In this document: piece after piece, positions 37,494 through 49,660 of the stretch
Numbering within the stretch: the stretch's first letter is position 1
How the letters are laid out: every line of letters starts with the position of its first letter
Assembly: GCF_034702125.1 (NCBI RefSeq)
Contig: NC_085878.1
Location: forward strand, 22,301,002-22,365,001
Source of the DNA: Engraulis encrasicolus
Taxonomy: Eukaryota > Chordata > Actinopteri > Clupeiformes > Engraulidae
Length of the DNA stretch: 64,000 bases
Direction of reading: 5' to 3'
Translations under genes and position numbers: made by a program
The notes under the pieces: generated by a model
The model's input: the letters and a program-made list of their open reading frames with translations, nothing else
Database searches by the model: none
What the model was told of the DNA's origin: nothing

Positions 37494-38813
37494 AAGTACA
37501 TGTCAAGCCCAAACAAAATTTCATTTTTGAAGATTTGTGTACGTTTTGTGAACTCATCACAAATGCACTTAGAGGGTTTTGCATCTGAACTCTTCATATT
37601 ATTATCATATGAACGGGGGTAGGGTGGTCCATTGGAGCTTTGGTGCTATGTGTATGCCCCTGACTGCGTCAGTGCGAAAAAAGGGGGGCTAAGCGAGTAT
37701 ACAGAGTATTGGGAGGGAAAGTGGAAAACAGCGATCCTAGCGGTTACGTTCCAAACACCAGGGTGATCCTATTGAAACTCCCATAGACAAGTTTTTAAAA
37801 AAATCCCACAAAGATATGACTTGGAACTATAACACCAGACACATTTTTCAGCGTACACAATAGCATGAACTACTACCTGTGAAAATCGTAAGTCATTTTT
37901 TGCCCTTTTAAGAAAAATAGAAATTGTGCCAATCTGGTCGGAAACGGACTACAGCTCCCAGCATGCTGTGCTTCGCGCCTCGTTGACAGCACAGAGAAAC
38001 AAATGAACGCGAACGAACGCAAGTTCTTCGCATATCTTCACATTCTTGTAATCCTATGAGTTCCACATTGTCTTCTTATTACACATATATACACGCGATC
38101 ATTTTGGTATGGTTTTAAATTCTCTAGTAGATATGATGGCTTCTGTGGTGACGAGTAACCACCTCTCTGGCTCATGTTTGGCTATGCTAATTTGGCTATG
38201 CTAATTACATGGAGTAAACAAGCCACACATGCCAGTCAGTGTAGTTCTGTATTAGCTTTTTAAAGAATATTAAAATCAGCTCAGATCAGTGAAAAACCAA
38301 ACATTTTACCACCTGATTCGATAAAACGGGCCAACATGCCCATAATATGACTGCCACTACTTCTACTTCGTCGTCAGGGCCGAGATGTAATTTTTCAAAG
38401 AAAAAAAACATTCATTTGTTGCAGGGGGTTGGAACGTTGCCAGCAGGGGGCGATGAGATTACTTTCCCTCCCTATACATACGGCTAAGACAGCAGCCTAT
38501 GGAGGAGGAGCATCAGCCCAGAAAATCACATCTATCATGCATACCATATTTCATAAGATTTACGTAGATTGAGGGAAAAAAAGAAAAAGTGGCCATGTGG
38601 AATTAATGCCGGATGCAGTAGCAATGAAAATGACCACACTTAAAAATTCAATTTTCTTCCGTCCGTTTGATGTGTGCATGCACGCTCGTTTTTCTAAACG
38701 CATATGCAGATATTCTTCAGAGCACTTTTCTGATTGCCTTGCTTTTCCTCTGCTTTTTTCACGTGCATACATAAACACAAACTTGCACTTACAAACATAT
38801 CCTCTCTTTCTCC

Positions 38814-38933
<120 letters not shown>

Positions 38934-39045
38934 TCCCCTTTGACACACACTGACGCAAATATGGACATGCACCACCAACCCCACCCCCACATACACACAC
39001 AACACCCCACGCGAATATATAAACACGGGCATGCAACTCTGCACA

Positions 39046-39171
39046 CAAACACATACACACGCACACATGTACGCACGCACGCACGCACACACACACACAC
39101 ACGCACACGCACACGCACACGCACACGCACACGCACACGCACACGCACACGCACACGCACACGCAAACACA

Positions 39172-39204
<33 letters not shown>

Positions 39205-39208
39205 CCAT
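39046..39208. repeat. CA / (GCACAC)n / (CT)n / (CA)n satellite next to exon 4
   Basis: GCACAC hexamers run from about 39101 to 39163, then CT and CA units. It ends 12 bp before exon 4 and supplies its pyrimidine tract. Confidence 0.95.
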
Positions 39209-39220
39209 ACACACTTGTAG

Positions 39221-39302
39221 GGAGGAAATGAAGTCCCTTCAGATGGCCCTGCAGAAGCAGCTGGATGAGGCGACAGAGAAAGCGGAGAAGCAGCAGGCGA
39301 CG
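39221..39302 (+). CDS. luzp2: luzp2 coding exon 4
   Basis: This 82-nt exon begins with G, which completes the split Arg codon, and then encodes 27 residues: EEMKSLQMALQKQLDEAT, then EKAEKQQAT. EEMKSLQ, the ALQ-QL pattern and EKAEK-QAT are shared with mammalian LUZP2. The donor is ACG|GTAAGA. The acceptor is unusual: ACACACTTGTAG lies only about a dozen bases after a compound (CT)n/(CA)n microsatellite, so the polypyrimidine tract is supplied by simple repeat. Heptad positions are occupied by L, M, A and L, consistent with a continuous alpha-helical coiled coil. Confidence 0.95.
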
Positions 39303-40852
39303 GTAAGACACATCACATAACAACACAACACCACACAGCACGGCAGGGAACCCAACAGGGCAGGATGGGAGGGTCAGTTGACCCGGGCCCAGGGAGAAGG
39401 GAGAAGGGGTGGGGCGGAATTGGGTCCTCACTGCATTGTAGGCAATAGCCGGCTACACATTATCTGCCTCTCTTGTACAGTGCTGCGTCGGGCCGAGAGA
39501 AAGACTGTTCACATATTCAGGGCCAGATGGGGCTTGGAGCTTGGGGCTACGAAATTGGTACTAAGTGCCGACGATTAGGTCCAGACCAGGGGTCACTTTC
39601 AATGGATTCAATTGAGAAAGCCAGGACCAAACTGTTTTTTTTTTTTTTTAGAAATTGCTGGAAAATGCATCACTTACTACTTAAACAACTCATAAAAGAA
39701 TTGTTTTATGCATTCCAGGCAGCCCTATCGCACTCTCACAATGACCATCAAATGGTCCCATCGTATGGCACCGATCCTATGGCACCGATCCTATGCATGA
39801 CATGATGTACAGTAGGCCCTACATGCAAAGAGGATTCATATTTCAACCGGGATATTGTCAGTAGTAGTAGCTTCAAACATTGCAAAGTTGAACTTAAACC
39901 TGCAAACATAATATCATTTGCAGAGTGGCTTATAACATGGATAATTGCGCTCGGAGTGGGTTGGAACTACCCGTTATAAATAGCAAAAGGTATTTCTACA
40001 ATGATAGCATACAATGTTATGTGGTTAAGCACTGACATCAGGTGACACTAGACACACACATGTTGCAACAAATTGTAACATACGTACTACAGATACAAAA
40101 GGTTCGATAAAAAGTAGGCTAGTAGTGCAGTATGTAGTAGTGTAGAGCTGTGTTTGTTGGAGAGCTATGTTAGCCTACTAATGCAATGACACAGCAGGTA
40201 TACATGTAATTTTATTGTGCATATGAAGCTGAACGTTTCTCTAGAAACACTGAGGTCTAGGAGTCCCTTTTTGAAATAATTCATTGCTTCGCAGATGTGC
40301 GCACATCTTGACTTTCCGTTTCTTGACTCGAAGTTGTTGTGTCGCAGTTTTAATTTCCTTTGCCGTCTAAAAACGCTGCTCTTGTCTCTGTACACACATT
40401 GAAGATGGGATGACAGTAATCTCTCTAATAACAGCGATAGTATTTATCCACAGATCCATATGATAAAACTGGGCTTGAGGCACAGCAATGCGAATCAGTC
40501 TGATAATCTGCAGCCGGCTGTTGGATGGGGGGATGGGGCCTTTCAGATGACTTTGTTCTGAAGCCGGCTAAAACTGTCACTGGCTCTATAGTATCACATG
40601 ACGCGGCACGGCTCCCCTGTCGCTCACCACCTCCTCGTCACACCCTCTCCCCTCTTTACCTGTACCCTTGCTTTCATTACCCCTCGTATGAAATCCTTGG
40701 CTGGGTGAGAGTGAGTGTGACAGGACCCAAACTGAGTGTGATAGCACTGATGCTAGATGGGGCTGTTGCTGATGCTTCCCTCTGTCTCCCCTCCCCACAT
40801 GCACCCCTCCACCCAACCCCACTGCCCCCTTTTCACTTGTCAAACCCCACTA

Positions 40853-40961
<109 letters not shown>

Positions 40962-41094
40962 CTACCCGCATATCACCAGGCCGCGTTCAGGCATCAACTG
41001 CACGGAGTGGCCCCAGTTATATGTTGTCAGCATCACAGTAGACCTCAACCTCACATCCACAGCGTTCACTAGAGTGAGACGATACCAACCACCC

Positions 41095-41350
41095 CAGCCC
41101 CAGCCCTGTGCATAGCATACTCTAGCCTAGCCTTTATCAATAGCCCAGTCTCAGCTAGACACTATTTTCAGCCTTTGGAAAAATATGCATATTTTTTAAA
41201 TGTATATTTAGATATTCCCTCAACCAGCCCCAGCCCTGTGCATAGTATACTCTAGCCTAGCCTTTATCATTAGCCCAGTCTCAGCTAGCCACTATTTTCG
41301 GCCTTTGGAAAAATATGTATATCTTTAAAAATGTATTTATTATATAAATA
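41095..41350. repeat. 130-bp tandem duplication
   Basis: Two copies start with AGCCCCAGCCCTGTGCATAG exactly 130 bp apart and remain highly similar through CAGCCTTTGGAAAAATATG. They diverge only in the AT-rich ends. Confidence 0.88.
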
Positions 41351-44300
41351 TATATTTAAATATTCCATCGAGTAGTAGTAACACCCTCCTAAATTGCATA
41401 GGAGTTGGCCTCTTCACTGTGCGATCACAGGGCGTCCAGGCGTTTTCGCCAATTAACCAGAAGCTGTAGCCCACACGCCTTCCCCATAACCTGAGTGATC
41501 CGGCTGTGGCACTCAGCGGGATTCAAAGTAGCTCATTATCCATCTGCCCATGATGAAATCAAGAGCACACGTTCATCTGTTTGCATATATACCGGTAGGC
41601 TACGAATGTTAAAGTCGAGTGGGAGTGTTAAGTCATAACTGTTGCAAACCACGGTTGCTTTAACACAGAGAGTGAATGTATATTTAGCTTCCTGCCATTT
41701 ACCATGGCGATGCTGTCCTTTTGCATATGCATCTGCCTGAAAAATGGCTCCCAAGACGTAATTATCAGGAAATCAACCGAAGATGTGTAATTAATGTCAA
41801 AGACAGGATGTGAGGAAAAAATAATTGTCGGATGTAGTACAATGAAGTGTACTCTATTCATGATGGTATATTTTTGTAAGCTATGAGTGTGTGTGTGTAT
41901 CGGTGTTGATTATAGAAAACAGTGGGAAGCCTCTCAGTGAGTGGAAAGAGGGACAAGATGAGAGGTACCCTGTATCTGCATGCTGGAACTTTCTTTTCTT
42001 TGGTGACTCTCACTACCACCAACACCACCACCACCACCACTACCACCAATCCCCTCCCACTACCCCCATCCTCCCACCCCTCCCTTACTTCGCTGAGGGC
42101 TGTGAAGAAGAAGAAGAAGAAGAGGAGCTCTGGCAGTCGTGTGTTGAATCTGAATGAATCACTCGAGAAAATTAGCATTTTACCAGCCTGAGATGTTCCG
42201 CACTCCCAGTTCACCATCATTTGATGCTAATTACACATTTGGTGAAAGATTCACGACCTAAAAATGCTATTTACAATCTGTTTTTTTTCCCCGTCATGCT
42301 TTTTTTTCTCTTTCTTTCTTTTTTTTGTGCTGAGAATATGCCTATTAAATACAAGTCCCTAATTACGTAGTGTCATTGATGAGTGTGGAGACAAGCTACA
42401 AGTTGTTCAATTCAGTGTGTGTTCCAAATTATCCGCAAGGACCTTTTGTGTCCAATTGTCAACATGCCATTCTGCAACAATCTTTTGGAATAATCAGTGC
42501 TGTAGTTCGCCACTTCATAAAGTCTGTCAGCTTGCTGTACTGTAAAGGTGACACAAACAGAGAGACGGCAATATGTTTGCACTCTCGAAACTGAAGCCTG
42601 CTCTATAGCTGGGGATTTCTGTCACCCTGTCAAGCATTTTTTAATAATACAAAGGGTATTCATGTTCACTCGAACGTGATATTCTCTGTGACAAGGGCAC
42701 GTTTGTACTTCCACCACAGATGCAGCTTTCATGTTTTGATTGCGATTTTCTGACGGGTGACACTGGAATTGCCCTCAGTGGTCGTGCAAAGGCAACGATA
42801 ATGGATTCAGAAAATATGTTGAGTGAGACGATTTGAATATTTCATTTTTTTTTGTGGAAGAGAGGGAAAAAAGGGAACCCTTTTCTACTCTCACTCCTCC
42901 CATTCCTGCTTCTCACTTCACTCCTCCTCATCAGATGCTCAGACAGGGTTTTTTTCTTTCCATCTCTTTCACATCTCCCTACAACTGTATTTTCTGTACA
43001 GTACAGGGTTGTGCTGCATTTGGAAAACATTCTGAATACCGCTTGAATTACGTCAATTTTACCTTCCCATCATACATAAATGATTTACCTTGGGTATCTG
43101 TGCCTACAGTCCTGCTACAATAACAGTCTGGAGACATAGTGAGTTGTGTGAATGATAATGTGTTACTCATTCATTATTCATTATCTTAAGACTGATTTGT
43201 GTACTGGTGGGAATGTATGGGTTTCAACAAAAAAAAAAGTAAATGCATATATGTAAATATATGACATTCGCCACTCAAGAGGGCCGACAACATTTTGGGC
43301 AGATTACTGCATGATCCATTTATGACTATGAGCTTATTATGCAATTTCTTGTCCTTTGTTCTTTTCTTGTTATTTCCTTTGTCCTCGTACAGCAATTGGC
43401 TTTGTTTTCACAAACATCAAACAATGCTACCCTGTGCTTTTCACTGAAGAAAAGCCTCTGTCCACTCTGTTATAAAACACAAGACAATTCTGTTGTTGAT
43501 AGATGCCTGTCTCTAATTGCCTCCAACACCTACCAAGGACTCCTGCAGCCCAGCCAAAGTGGCAAATAGGGTCTTGGCCAACATGACTGGTGCAATTTCT
43601 CTCCCAGTGGAGTGTTGGCAGGTTCCAAAATTCTGTCATGTGAGACTTATGGAAGCAACTTTGCTTTTGATTCGGACCTTTCAATTAATCAGATTTGTTG
43701 TGTCCAGGATCTCTGCCCTGACACTACAGTGTCTCTGCGCAGCTCTCCAGGCAGCTCCTATGACCTCCAAACGTGGTGTTTCACAGTATGTTAGCTCAGC
43801 TGGATTTACAACAGGTGGACTGCAGTTCAAAGACAATTGAAACAAATGGCAGACACCTGTTCTAATTTCCAACTGTCACACCGAAGGCTCTGAATACTGA
43901 TGTTAATGTGATCCTCCTCATTACACTCGCCATAAATCTTATTTTCACTCTTTTATGGTGCTTTGTTGAGAGTATAGATCGAAGACAGACAGGGGATAAT
44001 CAACTATTCTGGTTTGTAGATTTCAAAACAACAAAATATGAACAGGTCTTTCATGCAGTACATTGAGCGCACCCCATGCAGATAGTGGTCTGGGGAGATA
44101 CGATTCAATAGGAATAACATCTAATCAGAGAGTGAGTGAGTGGTGTGTTTGCTCTATCTACGCAAAAGAGCTGGAAAAACAAATACACCATGCCAATACT
44201 TGAATATTTATGCTCATCTGTTGGCACGAACAACACAGTCATATGGGTCTTCTGTGTGCAGATGCTCCAGTGCCGAATTCATAATTGGCCGTGAGTCAAT

Positions 44301-45033
44301 TACTGTAAAACTAGCGCCCGCCGTGCTGGGCATTACTGGATACATACAATGCTGTTGTTCTCTACCTAGCAATTAGATGCATTGTTCCCTGATGGCGGGG
44401 GCCACTGCTTGAGGGGTGGAAGAGTGGAATGAGAATGGAGGGTGTTTGACATTTCAGTCCAGGCTCTGCGAATTCAATATAGGGAAAACACGATTTGATT
44501 GGTGTTGCGTAAGCCCGGAGGGAATGTAAACAATGATCATTTTTTTATAAACACACCACACACTGTTTGTGGAAATTTCCTCCCATGACATTATACCACA
44601 CCTCCAGAATTGTCCTGTTGCATTTTCTTGTCCGGTGTATTGTTCTTTTCTTTTTTTCCGCAATTACTTCATCAACACCTAGAAGTTATGAAACAAAAAT
44701 CCAATACCCACGCAAGGTAATGGTGTGTTCGTAATGACAAAATACATAGACCTTGAAGGCAGTTATTGGTTGGGTTATTGTTTGGCCAAGGTATTGACCA
44801 ATTACTAAGCTAGCTAATGTTACTTAAAGAAAAAAAAACATTATTACAGTACTCATTACATGCTGTTCAGAAACACTATGTCAAGGTTGCTCTGATCCAA
44901 AGCCTGCAAGTGATTCAATGATAATATTCTTTAATTCCACAATTTTGATAAAGATTTAAATGTAATTTGGTTCAAATGCATTTTATGAGATAGCTGAAAG
45001 GCATATTGTCCCATTTTCCTGTTTTCCCTGTAG

Positions 45034-45096
45034 ATCAAGTTCCTCAAGATGGAGATGGAGAAGAAGACCAAGATAATTAAGGACCTGCAGCAAGAG
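45034..45096 (+). CDS. luzp2: luzp2 coding exon 5 (leucine zipper)
   Basis: The exon is 63 nt, phase 0 at both ends, and encodes 21 residues: IKFLKMEMEKKTKIIKDLQQ plus E. Human LUZP2 has the same length here with I-FLK-E-E-K-K-I-DLQ-E in common, as I recall it. The acceptor is TTTTCCCTGTAG and the donor GAG|GTACGT. Exactly three heptads are encoded, and the next two exons have the same size. The DLQQE/NKSL junction with exon 6 continues the leucine spacing (L of DLQ, then L of KSL seven residues on), which is the zipper the gene is named for. Confidence 0.95.
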
Positions 45097-45758
45097 GTAC
45101 GTACGTACTAACTCCCAGGAGGGCATTGGAGGTTTACACTATCTTCACACACTACACTGACTTGACACTCTTTTCCCATATGTGCCCTATTTCTGATATT
45201 GTACATTTTTTTCAAATCAGAAGGCATATCTTCTGCATTATCTCTGTGTAATGTGTCCCATGCTGTGCCGTGCCATCTCTGGCTTTACATTCATAAACTG
45301 CAAGACATGGCAGCGTTGCTACGCCATATTTCATATTATGAAAAAAATGGATTTTCATTTCCTTTCCCAAGATTATTTATCTGCCACGGCAAACTATCTG
45401 GCTGTTATCTTCTTTCCTTCGATGTATCTAATTTTTTTCTATTCTAAAAGAACATGACCATGTTAGCCGTGCCATTACCTACAGTGCTGACACCAGGCAT
45501 GGTCGAGCGACGCAAGAAAAGTTGGTGTTTAAAAAGTCATGAGCACAATGACATGTTCATGTAGTATCTGCTCGGGTGGATCTCATTTTCACTCAGGGTC
45601 TGTTCTGGGCTGGCCACAACTGCCATTTCTCCGGCAGGCACAGAGGATGGCCTTTATTTAGAAAGGAGAGGAGATGCAAGTGTCTGGACTTGATTCCAGG
45701 CCAATTCCGCCTCATTGGGTCACACTGGGCTGCTATTCCACCTCATTAACCGTGTGTG

Positions 45759-45789
<31 letters not shown>

Positions 45790-45796
45790 TTGTGTA

Positions 45797-45827
<31 letters not shown>

Positions 45828-46646
45828 ATGGGTGTGTGTGCATATGTGAGTGTGTGCACGTACATGTGTGTGTGTGCTCCTCCATGCACATGTGTGTACG
45901 CCTGAAGAATGGAAAAAAGATAGAAGACAGGGATGAGTGGGGAGAGGTGGAAAGAGAGAGCGAGGGGTGCTAAGGCTTGGAGTTATCACATGCTTTTACT
46001 GCTGGCTACAGATTCACAGGTCTCACAGGTCTGACCATGATATCCCCCACTGGTGCTACATTTTCAGGAAAGTTTAGCAAGTACAAAGGCCTAAACCAAA
46101 GAACAGACTTCAAAGAAAGGAAATTATACCCCCCAAGTGCTCGCTACATCTGCACAAACACATTACTTAAAGCTGATGTGTTTTTCCCCCTCTTTCTTCA
46201 TGGCCACAAAACCAAAACTGCGCTTCAGGCAGGATTATTCTTTTGCCTCTTTGTGCTAAAACTTTAGTTTAAAAAGAGGAACATTTAGGATGACTGGAGA
46301 TATAAAAAATGACGGCATGAAGCCATTTTGTGTCAGTGCTTTGTGAGCCACATCACTCCATCTTCAGACGCACCTCATACCGGAGAGAGAGAGCGAGAGA
46401 GCGAGAGTGAGAGAGTGTGTCCAGCTCTTGGGTCACCTTGAGGAGTCATAACAGGCTTTACTCCTGTACAGAATAAAAAATGTAATTGTCACTGAGGACA
46501 ACAACAAAGCTTGAGTCATGTATGCCACAGAATCTTTCAGGCCATAAATGGATTAGCCGCTCAACGTCGCCAACATCAATCTGTGCTTCTACCACTCCAC
46601 TGCTAGAGTACATCTTTGTGGTTTTTTTTTCATATTCTTCCAACAG
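45097..46646 (+). other. luzp2 intron 5, contents
   Basis: The intron is 1,550 bp and GT-AG. Its only structure is an imperfect GT/GCGT satellite at 45.75-45.84 kb followed by a short GA-rich patch. I see nothing else. Confidence 0.85.
45752..45841. repeat. GT / (GCGT)n microsatellite
   Basis: GT units, then GCGT tetramers, then mixed TGTG. Confidence 0.93.
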
Positions 46647-46709
46647 AACAAAAGCTTGAAGAATAAACTTCTCTCCGGCAACAAGCTCTGTGACATCCAT
46701 GCAGAAGAG
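46647..46709 (+). CDS. luzp2: luzp2 coding exon 6, ends at a GC splice donor
   Basis: This 63-nt, phase 0-0 exon encodes 21 residues: NKSLKNKLLSGNKLCDIHAE plus E. It is the best conserved block of the gene: NKSLKNKLLSGNKLC and IHAEE agree with human LUZP2 as I recall it. The acceptor is CTTCCAACAG. No GT follows the last codon. The junction reads GAG|GCAAGT, a strong GC-type donor. Using the nearest GT four bases later would add GCAA and break the frame into exon 7, so the GC donor is favoured. It is the shortest spaced exon group, with a 743-bp intron to exon 7. A single Cys lies within the helix. Confidence 0.93.
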
Positions 46710-47452
46710 GCAAGTGTTTTACACTATTTGGGATCCCCCCAGCTCCCCTCTCCAGCTGTCGGCCTTTACACCTTCCTCTATCTATCTTTCTCTTTTCTTC
46801 TCTATCCTTTTCTCTCTTGCTCCCTCCCTTTACCGCCCCTTCACACTCTCTGTCTAAGACACACAGCCTCGCTTATGATTAAATCAAGGTTTATGTACCT
46901 TCTAATTAGAACTCTGTGACTCAATGAGCGTCATACAAATTGCTAAAAAGCATACAGAGGAGCCCGCGATGTTAACTACTATTGTAAACATCTACTGCAT
47001 GTCCACCCCTATTGTTTGCAGTGAGTACCTACTGTACATGCATATACAGTACATGTATTTTTTTATATTGTGGGTGGTGGTGGAGATTGGTGGTGTTAGT
47101 GGTAGTTGTGGTGAGCGGGGTGAGGGGATTTTGTCTTTACACTCCATTAAGTGTACGAAGCCTGTGTGTATGCCTGTGTGGCAGGACAGAGATGGGGGTG
47201 GGATTGAGCATTTATTCAGTGGGCAGGCTGCCAGTGCGTGACTGCATCATTGTGTGGGTCTTGCAGTTCACTGAAGGGAAGATTTTTATATTTCATCATT
47301 TTGTGAAGGTCCTTCCTTTGACTCAAAGCTTTGCCTAGCAAGCATCCACAAAGGACTCCTCTGCCACAGCTCAAAAAATCCCACGACGTGATCTAAAACC
47401 AATTTCACTATTTGAATAAGCTAACGCACATTTTCTTATCTTCTTTTTGCAG
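46710..47452 (+). other. luzp2 intron 6, GC-AG type
   Basis: The intron is 743 bp. It starts GCAAGT after exon 6 and ends TTTTTGCAG before exon 7, so it uses a GC donor. I see no repeat or open frame of note inside it. Confidence 0.85.
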
Positions 47453-47515
47453 TCCAAAAAAATCCAGGCACAGCTGAAAGAGCTGAGGTATGGCAAAAAG
47501 GATTTAATTTTCAAG
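47453..47515 (+). CDS. luzp2: luzp2 coding exon 7
   Basis: This is the third successive 63-nt exon, phase 0-0. It encodes 21 residues, SKKIQAQLKELRYGKKDLIF plus K. SKKIQAQLKELRYGKKDL is, to my memory, identical in human LUZP2, which makes the identification very firm. The acceptor follows a long T-rich tract, TTCTTTTTGCAG, and the donor is AAG|GTAAGC. The exon is again three heptads long, so any in-frame skipping of exon 5, 6 or 7 would keep both reading frame and coiled-coil register. The upstream intron starts with GC; the downstream one (5.7 kb) is ordinary GT-AG. Confidence 0.95.
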
Positions 47516-48409
47516 GTAAGCATCACCCCAAAAAAGAAAAGATTGCTCATTATAGGGCCCTGAACAGAGGTAAACTGGTGCTTCAGTCCACCTTCAAAAG
47601 GTGATTCCACCCAGGCCTCTAACTTAATTGAGTCTCAGATCATTGACTGTCTGCCTTGAGGGAGAGAGAGACCGTACCGCCAGAGACACAACATGTCATC
47701 CTATCCAATTTTCAGCGCTGTTTTCTCCAACATACTGTATAAAACAACTCTATTTTATGACCGTTCTAAAAATGAGTGGCATTGGCGCAGTCACTCCCCA
47801 GGGAATGACTCTTCTGCTTTAAGATACTGAATGCACGGACACGAGCTGCGGGAAATGTACACCCTGCACAGTAGAGATATTTCTACTTTCTGGTCTATTT
47901 TGAAAGGTGGAGGTTGACAGGAATAACATATGCTCGTCTCTTTTTTTCCCCCTGTCATTATCCGGCTGGCATTAAAATAAATTCATGTCTTCAATACTAA
48001 TTGCTCACGCCAGATGTTGCAAAAAGCTTTACAAATCCCTTTCATTAATCCAAAGGTCTACAGCGTTCTGTGAGTAGGCACAAAGTACTGTCAAGTTATT
48101 TTCAGGTCCTTCATTAAGTCACTGTGAACAGAGGCAGACAGAGGCTGTTGGCAAAGAGAAGGTGCTAACACAAAACCAAAGTTATTAACCAAAGAAGGCA
48201 ACAAATAAAGATGTTGAGATGTAGAAGGAATTAGTTTACCTTGGTGGAGAAATGTGACCTTTAGAGAGGAATTTGCATGTGGGAATACAGTACACGTAAT
48301 AATGAATATTGGTATTTATAGGCACACGGAGACGACCTTTTCCAAGTTGCTAGCAGGTGGGGGTAAAAAGTCAGTGGGTGTTTTTATCAAGCTGGCTTTT
48401 CATATTAAC

Positions 48410-48800
48410 TTAGAAGCCTTTAGACCCAGCACATAATTTCAAATTAGCGTTCATACTACGTGATAAACGTATTAACACACATAGACCTCATTATCATTTG
48501 ACATTAGTCTTCACACGTGAATAACTTATAAACCTTTAGGCCTGTCAAATAACTTAACATTAGTGTTCATATGTGAATGACTTATAATTAAACCCTAAGA
48601 CCCAGCACATAATTTCAAATTAGCGTTCATACGTGATCAACTTATGGATCTCGCACACATAATTTTATATTATAGTCCATCCGTTAATGACTTAGAAACC
48701 TTTACAGTATACCTACTACATCACTTCATATTAGTGTTCATACTAATGTATTGCACAGCTTATAAACCTTCAGACCGTGTTCATCACTTGCCATTGTATT
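48410..48800. repeat. diverged ~60-bp minisatellite
   Basis: About six units share TTCATAC(GTG)A..ACTTAT and TAAACCTTTAGACC blocks. The longest identical pair is GACCCAGCACATAATTTCAA at about 48423 and 48599. Confidence 0.75.
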
Positions 48801-49214
48801 CGTACATAATTTCAATAAACAAAAAAAGTCAGGCCAGGACAGTAAAGTAAATCTATCTCAAAGAGTGATCCTGCATTGTTTACGAACAACATGTTACAGT
48901 TGGTTCTATTCTCAGTGTTATTGAAGGTATTTAAACTTTGACGATATGTAATGATTAACCTTGGTAGAGCCCTTCCCATTCAAAGCCCCCTCAGCAACCG
49001 CCATGTGTTACATTGTTAAGGTAAAAATTAATTTTCACGATCCTAACACCATTACGGTAGTCTATCTCTGCTTTGTAGACAGTAAAATGTCGTGGGCATC
49101 CGCTTAATAATTAATTACGAAATGCATAATGAAATTTATGAGATTAATGATTACATGAGGCGTAAATGTGCTGAGGTGCAGAAGTGAAGCACGGTACACA
49201 AGTGCCTTGGCATT

Positions 49215-49660
49215 GGGGCAGTGTCTCACTCTCACAAGGTGGTCCGCACACAAGGTGGTCTGGTCTACAATAGTGTTAAAAATATACTGTATTTTTGTGA
49301 AATATATATATATTTTTAAGGTGCATAAAATATGCACTGTGCGTTAAAACGACATGTGTGGATGTTTATTCAGACTGTTTACTGGTTAACTAAGGCAGTG
49401 ATGCTTCACCAATTTCTCACAGGGTGGTCCGCACTGGGTGGTCTCTGCACGTGCTTGTGTTAAAAATATTCATGAAATACTGCACTTTTTGTGAAATACG
49501 TGTTTCTTAAAGATACATAAGCCACAGTATGTGTGTTAAAATGACATGCATATGGATGTTCATACTATATACAGCATTTCTCACAGGGTGGTCCACAGAG
49601 GGTGGTCTGCACACAATTGTGTTTCTTGACATATTTACAGAATGGTATATTTTAAAATCA
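49215..49660. repeat. diverged ~195-bp tandem repeats
   Basis: CACAGGGTGGTCCGCAC-type starts occur near 49230, 49420 and 49580. Each of the first two is followed by GTGTTAAAAATAT, a TGTGAAATA tract and GTTAAAA(C/T)GACATG. A weaker relative lies at about 50230-50345. Confidence 0.65.

Noticed and set aside
43427..43840. Overlapping 85- and 107-codon frames on opposite strands in intron 4
   Set aside because: Open in both directions by chance. No domain or splice signal.
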